Source of the DNA: a virus
Reading direction: 5' to 3' (one strand)
DNA: 64,000 bases
IMG/VR virus record: IMGVR_UViG_3300019776_000365
Span: 1 to 64,000 of that record
Shown: piece by piece, positions 60,001-64,000 of the stretch
Layout: each line of letters begins with the position of its first letter
Position numbering within the stretch: the stretch's first letter is position 1
Made by a program: the position numbers and the translations under genes
Notes under the pieces: generated by a model
What the model saw: only the letters and a program-made list of their open reading frames with translations
Databases searched by the model: none
Told to the model about the DNA's origin: nothing

Positions 60001-61165
60001 TTCTTTTTGTTTTAAATAAAAAATTAATAGTTTTAAATTTCTCTGCTTCGTTTATTTTGTTTTTATGCATTAGATTGTAGAACCTCTCTAACTCTGGTTG
60101 ATTGTTAGATAATGGTAACTCCATAAAGAAATTAACCTTACCATCAAAGTACAATGGGCATGTCATACCATTACCACCTTCACGAGAAATCATAATTTCC
60201 ATAAATCTAATGTTATCCCTAAACTTATCTATAGAATAACCCATATATTCATGAATATCATGTCTAAATGGGCTAAAGATTCCTAACATAATGTTACAAT
60301 CTCTTGAGGTCAACTTATTATCACCGAGATCCGCTACAGACGGTTTAAGTTTATTAAGCTTTACATTTTCAGTAGATTCACCAGCTAATGCCTGTTGCTG
60401 TATTGCCACTGGAATATACTTATAATCATCTTTTAGCTCAAGAAAATACTTTGAAGATAGTCTGCTCATAGATTTGTGCAAGTCCTCACCACCCTCTGGT
60501 GTTATTAAACCTATGTGGTCTGTTATAACCAAAACATATTCATCTGGATCATTAGGTTCATAATAGTCATTAACCACAGTGGGGGTAATTTCTCCTGTAG
60601 CTTTATCAACTATATTAATAGTCTTTTTATGCCACTTACCATTAGCTTCTGCATATTTTTTCATGAACTTCATAATACCAGTTGGATTCCTAATATCAGA
60701 TATAATAGTAATACATTCCTCAAAGAAATCGTAATACTTTTGATATTCTGGCGAATCCATAATGTCAATTATTTCTTGGCTTAAAGGCTTACCTTTTGTA
60801 ACTGAGTTTAGTTCTCGCTGATCTATTCTAATTTTGCCATGAGATAATTTATATAATAAATGACATAAAAACTGTTTGTATTTTTCTTCTGCTGATATTT
60901 CTAAGCTAAAATAAAATATCTTTAATCTTATCTTATCTGGATTATTAAATGCATAAAAGAATGGGTCATATAAAAACATCTTATCTGCTAATTGAGTCTT
61001 ACCAACTTTTTGCTGTGCCGTGACAATTATGTACTTACCCTTCTCTATACCAGGCCATTCTTGACTAAACCTAGGAAAGCTACATGGTATGCAGTTGATC
61101 TTACCAGATAAAACTCTTTCTCTACGCCTAATTAAGTCATCCCTAGTTCTTTCATATAGTGTCAT
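59921..61165 (-). CDS. DnaB-like replicative helicase
   Basis: A 414-residue RecA-fold helicase of superfamily 4. GKYIIVTAQQKVGKTQLADK holds Walker A (K56, T57), YVLVITDHIGLI Walker B, and IPVAIQQQALAGES plus SRDCNIMLGIFSPFRHD the H3 and arginine-finger-like regions. It lacks the N-terminal primase-interaction domain of DnaB, as expected for short phage versions. The last 26 residues overlap the next gene. The ATG overlaps the upstream 62-residue gene. Confidence 0.8.
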   Translation of the reverse strand: MTLYERTRDDLIRRRERVLSGKINCIPCSFPRFSQEWPGIEKGKYIIVTAQQKVGKTQLADKMFLYDPFFYAFNNPDKIRLKIFYFSLEISAEEKYKQFLCHLLYKLSHGKIRIDQRELNSVTKGKPLSQEIIDIMDSPEYQKYYDFFEECITIISDIRNPTGIMKFMKKYAEANGKWHKKTINIVDKATGEITPTVVNDYYEPNDPDEYVLVITDHIGLITPEGGEDLHKSMSRLSSKYFLELKDDYKYIPVAIQQQALAGESTENVKLNKLKPSVADLGDNKLTSRDCNIMLGIFSPFRHDIHEYMGYSIDKFRDNIRFMEIMISREGGNGMTCPLYFDGKVNFFMELPLSNNQPELERFYNLMHKNKINEAEKFKTINFLFKTKRNEQNSSISKKRFWKIIKFWFNSTIKY

Positions 61166-61350
61166 TTGTTTCTAGTTATAGGTGTTTCATCTATCTCAAG
61201 AAGATCTTTATCTGTGCGCATTCCATCATTTTCAAATAATGTCCATGTTGAGTCAATAGAAGAATACCACGCAGGTTCCCATGTTGTATATTCTAATTCT
61301 CTAATCCAATAATAACCAGACTCTCTTTTTATACTATTTGACTCGTCCAT
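61162..61350 (-). CDS. Hypothetical small protein
   Basis: 62 residues, Trp-rich (ESGYYWIRELEYTTWEPAWY), a small beta-sheet pattern common in Bacteroidota phage proteins of unknown function. It stops at TGA inside the helicase ATG (ATGA overlap). If TGA is Trp here it would run ten codons more, to TAA at 61132. Confidence 0.55.
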   Translation of the reverse strand: MDESNSIKRESGYYWIRELEYTTWEPAWYSSIDSTWTLFENDGMRTDKDLLEIDETPITRNK

Positions 61351-61904
61351 AATTGATTATTCTCCTCATCTTTAATGTTGTCTATATTTTCAATACTTGT
61401 TAATAACTCAGAATTACCATCTTTTATAATAAAATATGGTAGTATCCTCATTAATTGTTTATCATCACCAAAGCTTTTTACATACTTTTCTGTAGCTTTA
61501 ATTACAATATCGTCATCAAATCTACCATAAGCTTTAAAGAATGTATTTAGCTTGTTAATAACACTAGGCTTATTATCACGCCAGTATTTATTAGTGCCAT
61601 TCTTCTTACCTTGGGGATATATATCTTGCAGGCATTTAGCAAGTTCATCTAAAGATTTATTTTTATCTGTATTTTCATCTATAGATTTAATTTCAATATC
61701 TTTGATGAATTTAATACCATCACCAGTTATATAATATGACTTATCGTATTGTCTCACAAAACCGAGCTTCAATGAATTAGACATATCTAAGTCTGTATTT
61801 ATATTGGGCTTTAACATTAAAATTCTCATAAATAAAAACTCAGATAAATTTACACCACTATCTTTGATTAGTTTTGTGTCAAACTTGAATATATTTTTAT
61901 CCAT
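61329..61904 (-). CDS. Replication-associated hypothetical protein
   Basis: A 191-residue protein. The first 80 residues look like a winged-helix domain (LMLKPNINTDLDMSNSLKLG, then FVRQYDKSYYITGDGIKF). A helical part follows (VINKLNTFFKAYGRFDDDIV and KATEKYVKSFGDDKQLM), a layout seen in helicase-loader or initiator-associated phage proteins. It lies upstream of the DnaB-like helicase in the same transcript. The loader role is inferred. Confidence 0.55.
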   Translation of the reverse strand: MDKNIFKFDTKLIKDSGVNLSEFLFMRILMLKPNINTDLDMSNSLKLGFVRQYDKSYYITGDGIKFIKDIEIKSIDENTDKNKSLDELAKCLQDIYPQGKKNGTNKYWRDNKPSVINKLNTFFKAYGRFDDDIVIKATEKYVKSFGDDKQLMRILPYFIIKDGNSELLTSIENIDNIKDEENNQLWTSQIV

Positions 61905-61937
61905 TTATGTCATAATTATTTTATTTATAGTTAGTCT

Positions 61938-62090
61938 TTAGTTCTCTGTAAGATCACGCAACTCTTCCATATATACTTCTGGTATAATATGACTAATTGC
62001 CCCTTCGCAAACATCATATAGATTGCAACTATCACATGATTTATCACAATGTAATGATATGTTTTCTGCGTTTTGATATAAATCTTCCAT
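61938..62090 (-). CDS. Small cysteine-rich protein
   Basis: 50 residues from the ATG at 62090 (MEDLYQNAENISLHCDKSC). Five cysteines and a histidine cluster in HCDKSCDSCNLYDVC, a likely zinc or iron-sulfur site. A longer frame begins at 62141 but lacks the AATTATG start context. Function unknown. Confidence 0.55.
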   Translation of the reverse strand: MEDLYQNAENISLHCDKSCDSCNLYDVCEGAISHIIPEVYMEELRDLTEN

Positions 62091-62106
62091 AATTATTTTA
62101 TATTTT

Positions 62107-62262
62107 TTAAATAAATTTCCAATGCTTAGCGTGATATCCACATTTTTTGCACCTCATATATACTTTTGTTCCGTTTTTAAATTCATATTCGCAATGTTTT
62201 TCTTTATAAATCCATTCATGTTTGCAAAAAATTTGTCTAATGTAATTTACTATTGTTCTCAT
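62107..62262 (-). CDS. Small zinc-ribbon-like protein
   Basis: 51 residues (MRTIVNYIRQIFCKHEWIYK and, near the end, MRCKKCGYHAKHWKFI). The CxH and CxxC pairs, about 25 residues apart, look like a small treble-clef or zinc ribbon. The final Trp residues are TGG. It fits tightly between neighbouring small genes. Confidence 0.55.
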   Translation of the reverse strand: MRTIVNYIRQIFCKHEWIYKEKHCEYEFKNGTKVYMRCKKCGYHAKHWKFI

Positions 62263-62265
62263 TGT

Positions 62266-62358
62266 TTATTTAATTTGATTAATAGTATTAAGAATTGAGT
62301 TTTTATTTACAGTAGTCCAATTTTCATCAAATGATTTTTTAACTTTTTTGATATTCAT
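62266..62358 (-). CDS. Very small protein
   Basis: A 30-residue frame (MNIKKVKKSFDENWTTVNKN, ending TINQIK), basic at the N-terminus. Only the open frame, its ATG and the close fit between neighbours support it. Confidence 0.35.
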   Translation of the reverse strand: MNIKKVKKSFDENWTTVNKNSILNTINQIK

Positions 62359-62363
62359 AAAAA

Positions 62364-62629
62364 TTATTCAATAACTTTTAATAATTGTAATGATGTTTTT
62401 AATGGTAAATTCAAAACACCAATTAAACAACCATCATATAACCCGAAATCTAACTCAGCGTTCTGAATAATTTTTAAAACATCTTTTTTATCATTTGTGA
62501 TATTATTTCGTTTATAAAGATTATTAATAACTTTAAAAGAATGAATTACATAATCAATTTCAACACCATCTCAATATTTATGGAACTCAATTTGCTTTCA
62601 AGTATTTCTTCTAAATTAATTTCTTTCAT
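62364..62629 (-). pseudogene. Hypothetical gene with one-base deletion and an in-frame TGA
   Basis: The ATG at 62629 opens MKEINLEEILES and soon stops. The frame one base back continues as QIEFHKY-W-DGVEIDYVIHSF and on to LLKVIE with TAA at 62364. Adding one A after CTTGAAA would join them into an 88-residue protein. The W is a TGA (complement of 62571-62573), so this - strand gene also needs recoding. It belongs to no family I recognise. Confidence 0.5.
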
Positions 62630-63186
62630 AATTTTTTAAACTCAATATATTTACAAATCCAACCAATTAATATACTAAAATTATCAGAACTTAAACTTCT
62701 ATTTACTTCAGAAGTTAAATTAAGTTCTTTGTCAATTAATCCTGAATGATATAAAAGATAATGAGATAAAAATTCAATTTGAAAATAATCTTTTTTACAA
62801 TCATCAACATTGTCCCATTCTCCATCTATATATTCAATTAGTACTGGCTCTCCACACCAACTTCTAGATATAAACCAATTATTTCTTTCTATAATTGGAT
62901 ATATTAAATTATTAAAAGAATTATATAGTGATTTTGATATCTGTTCATTTAAAATTGTAGTAATATTATCAATTGCTTTTTGATCAAACTCATTATAAAA
63001 ACAATAAGGAATTCCATTAATTAAATATATTTCAGCATATTTAAATTTTTTCTTTATTACATTTACAATTTCATAAACTGTTTTACAATTAGAAATATCT
63101 GGCACATCTTTCTGATAAGATACATATAATTTTGTTAACTCTAAAACATTCATATCTTTGTCGGAATATAATTCATAATATTGCAA
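62626..63186 (-). CDS. Hypothetical protein
   Basis: A 186-residue acidic, helix-rich protein (MQYYELYSDKDMNVLELTKL, with SRSWCGEPVLIEYIDGEWDN in the middle). It has no recognised motif. It ends at TGA overlapping the next ATG (ATGA), or five codons later at TAG if TGA is Trp. Confidence 0.55.
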   Translation of the reverse strand: MQYYELYSDKDMNVLELTKLYVSYQKDVPDISNCKTVYEIVNVIKKKFKYAEIYLINGIPYCFYNEFDQKAIDNITTILNEQISKSLYNSFNNLIYPIIERNNWFISRSWCGEPVLIEYIDGEWDNVDDCKKDYFQIEFLSHYLLYHSGLIDKELNLTSEVNRSLSSDNFSILIGWICKYIEFKKL

Positions 63187-63229
63187 AATACCAGAAGCTG
63201 AAAATCTTATAGTTATTTTATTGGTTTTT

Positions 63230-63721
63230 TCATTTCACAAATTGTTTTAGTTTTTCAACATATTTCTTATCACTTGCATATCTCAATCTGAGTCTTTCAT
63301 AATATTCTTCATTAGTAAGATTCTTATAATGACTCATTTGAAGTAATGCATAATCAATTAACGATTCTCTCCAGTTAGCATAATAGGCATAACCATTTAA
63401 TACTTGATTAGATGTTGTAGCTCTTTGACCACAACATTTCATTCCAAACATATTATGATTTGTTTTGAATAGATTGCTTCTTAAGCTATCCGTCTCATGT
63501 AACACTTGGCTATATACAATTTCAGGATGTTCAATCTCTAATTTCAAAATTTCATTATAAATTGAATCATATAAAGATTGTTGTATTACGGTTTGTTGTT
63601 TAATTTGTTTTGGTTGTTGTTTTTCTGTTTTTGTTGTCCAATCGTATTCAACAATAAATGGTACCGAAAAACACCACATTATAAAAATAATCATTAACCA
63701 ATTCTTTTTAATCCAATTCAT
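63230..63721 (-). CDS. Membrane-anchored glucosaminidase endolysin
   Basis: A 163-residue protein from the ATG at 63721 (MNWIKKNWLMIIFIMWCFSV), whose first 27 residues are a signal-anchor helix. A GH73/glucosaminidase domain follows: EIVYSQVLHETDSLRSNLFK has the catalytic-region Glu, then NHNMFGMKCCGQRATTS and YANWRESLIDYALLQMS. It cleaves glycan strands of peptidoglycan at lysis. The longer frame from 63763 is rejected because it crosses a terminator. It ends at TGA, or four codons on at TAA (63218) if TGA is Trp. Confidence 0.82.
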   Translation of the reverse strand: MNWIKKNWLMIIFIMWCFSVPFIVEYDWTTKTEKQQPKQIKQQTVIQQSLYDSIYNEILKLEIEHPEIVYSQVLHETDSLRSNLFKTNHNMFGMKCCGQRATTSNQVLNGYAYYANWRESLIDYALLQMSHYKNLTNEEYYERLRLRYASDKKYVEKLKQFVK

Positions 63722-63733
63722 AAATAAATAATT

Positions 63734-63776
63734 TAATTTAAAATAAATAAGTGTGTAAATCAATACACACTTATTT
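63734..63776 (-). terminator. Rho-independent terminator
   Basis: A perfect 13-bp stem (63764-63776 with 63745-63757) and 6-base loop are followed on the - strand by a T-rich tract. It closes the gene ending at 63788 and sits in front of the endolysin gene, which must therefore have its own promoter or use read-through. Confidence 0.85.
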
Positions 63777-63787
63777 TAGTTATTGTT

Positions 63788-64000
63788 TTAAAATTGTTTT
63801 TCAATTGTGTTTGTAATTTCAGAATTTATTTCTGACATATCTTTTACTAATCTATCAATTGGTAAATAAAACTCATCACCAACTTTATGAAATGAGTTTT
63901 CGGTTCTTACTTGGCAATAAATTTCATTATCGCCAAAGTAGTCAAAATACACATCAGTAAAGCAATTCCTTCGATGTTCTACAACTCCAATATATGGAAA
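63788..64000 (-). CDS. Hypothetical protein, C-terminal part (gene cut by window edge)
   Basis: The last 70 residues of a gene that enters from beyond 64000. It reads FPYIGVVEHRRNCFTDVYFD and ends DMSEINSEITNTIEKQF, beta-rich then a helical tail. No motif is recognised in this piece. Confidence 0.6.
   Translation of the reverse strand, partial: FPYIGVVEHRRNCFTDVYFDYFGDNEIYCQVRTENSFHKVGDEFYLPIDRLVKDMSEINSEITNTIEKQF

Noticed and set aside
37390-64000. Standard-code reading for the whole genome
   Set aside because: It works for most - strand genes, but would break ten late genes at 37 places and cannot explain conserved Trp positions.

Overview
The window is a 64 kb piece of a tailed-phage genome that looks like a crAss-like phage (order Crassvirales), so the host is probably a gut Bacteroidota. 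The base composition is low in GC and the genes are tightly packed. Starts sit in A/T-rich contexts (often TAATAATTATG) rather than behind strong Shine-Dalgarno sites. The gene content matches the family: a crAss-type major capsid protein C-terminus, a large tail 'muzzle'-like protein, giant virion proteins including an RNA polymerase with a DxDxD catalytic motif, and a separate replication block. No rRNA, tRNA, CRISPR array or insertion sequence was seen.

Layout. Bases 1-37389 are the late (virion) module, all on the + strand: capsid exon, head and connector proteins, a DEDD exonuclease, ring and tail proteins, then three giant genes (1596, 3377 and 1898 codons) that should make the ejected RNA polymerase and cargo. 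A 10-bp-stem terminator at 37413-37450 separates this from 37449-64000, which is all on the - strand. That block holds small accessory genes, a holin candidate, nucleotide metabolism (dUTPase, class II ribonucleotide reductase, a possible ThyX-like protein), nucleic-acid repair enzymes (RNA ligase, phosphoesterase, PD-(D/E)XK nucleases, Thg1-like tRNA-His guanylyltransferase), an amidoligase/glutamine-amidotransferase/ATP-grasp cluster, replication genes (primase, SSB, P-loop ATPase, DnaB-like helicase) and a membrane-anchored glucosaminidase endolysin.

Genetic code. Late genes only make sense if TGA is read as tryptophan. I count 37 in-frame TGA codons in ten + strand genes, 14 of them in the 1349-aa tail protein, and several fall at positions where tryptophan is expected (for example YGWxNF in a GIY-YIG nuclease). 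All late genes end at TAA. The - strand genes almost never contain internal TGA; their tryptophans are TGG and they read through in the standard code. The recoding therefore falls mainly on late genes, as has been described for other recoded gut phages.

Mobile RNA and DNA elements. A compact group I intron (25757-26027) splits the RNA polymerase gene inside its catalytic DFDVD motif. The window opens inside what looks like the 3' end of a second intron in the capsid gene. A GIY-YIG homing endonuclease with four recoded TGA codons sits between two tail/cargo reading frames. Two - strand genes are broken by one-base homopolymer length changes, which may be assembly errors.
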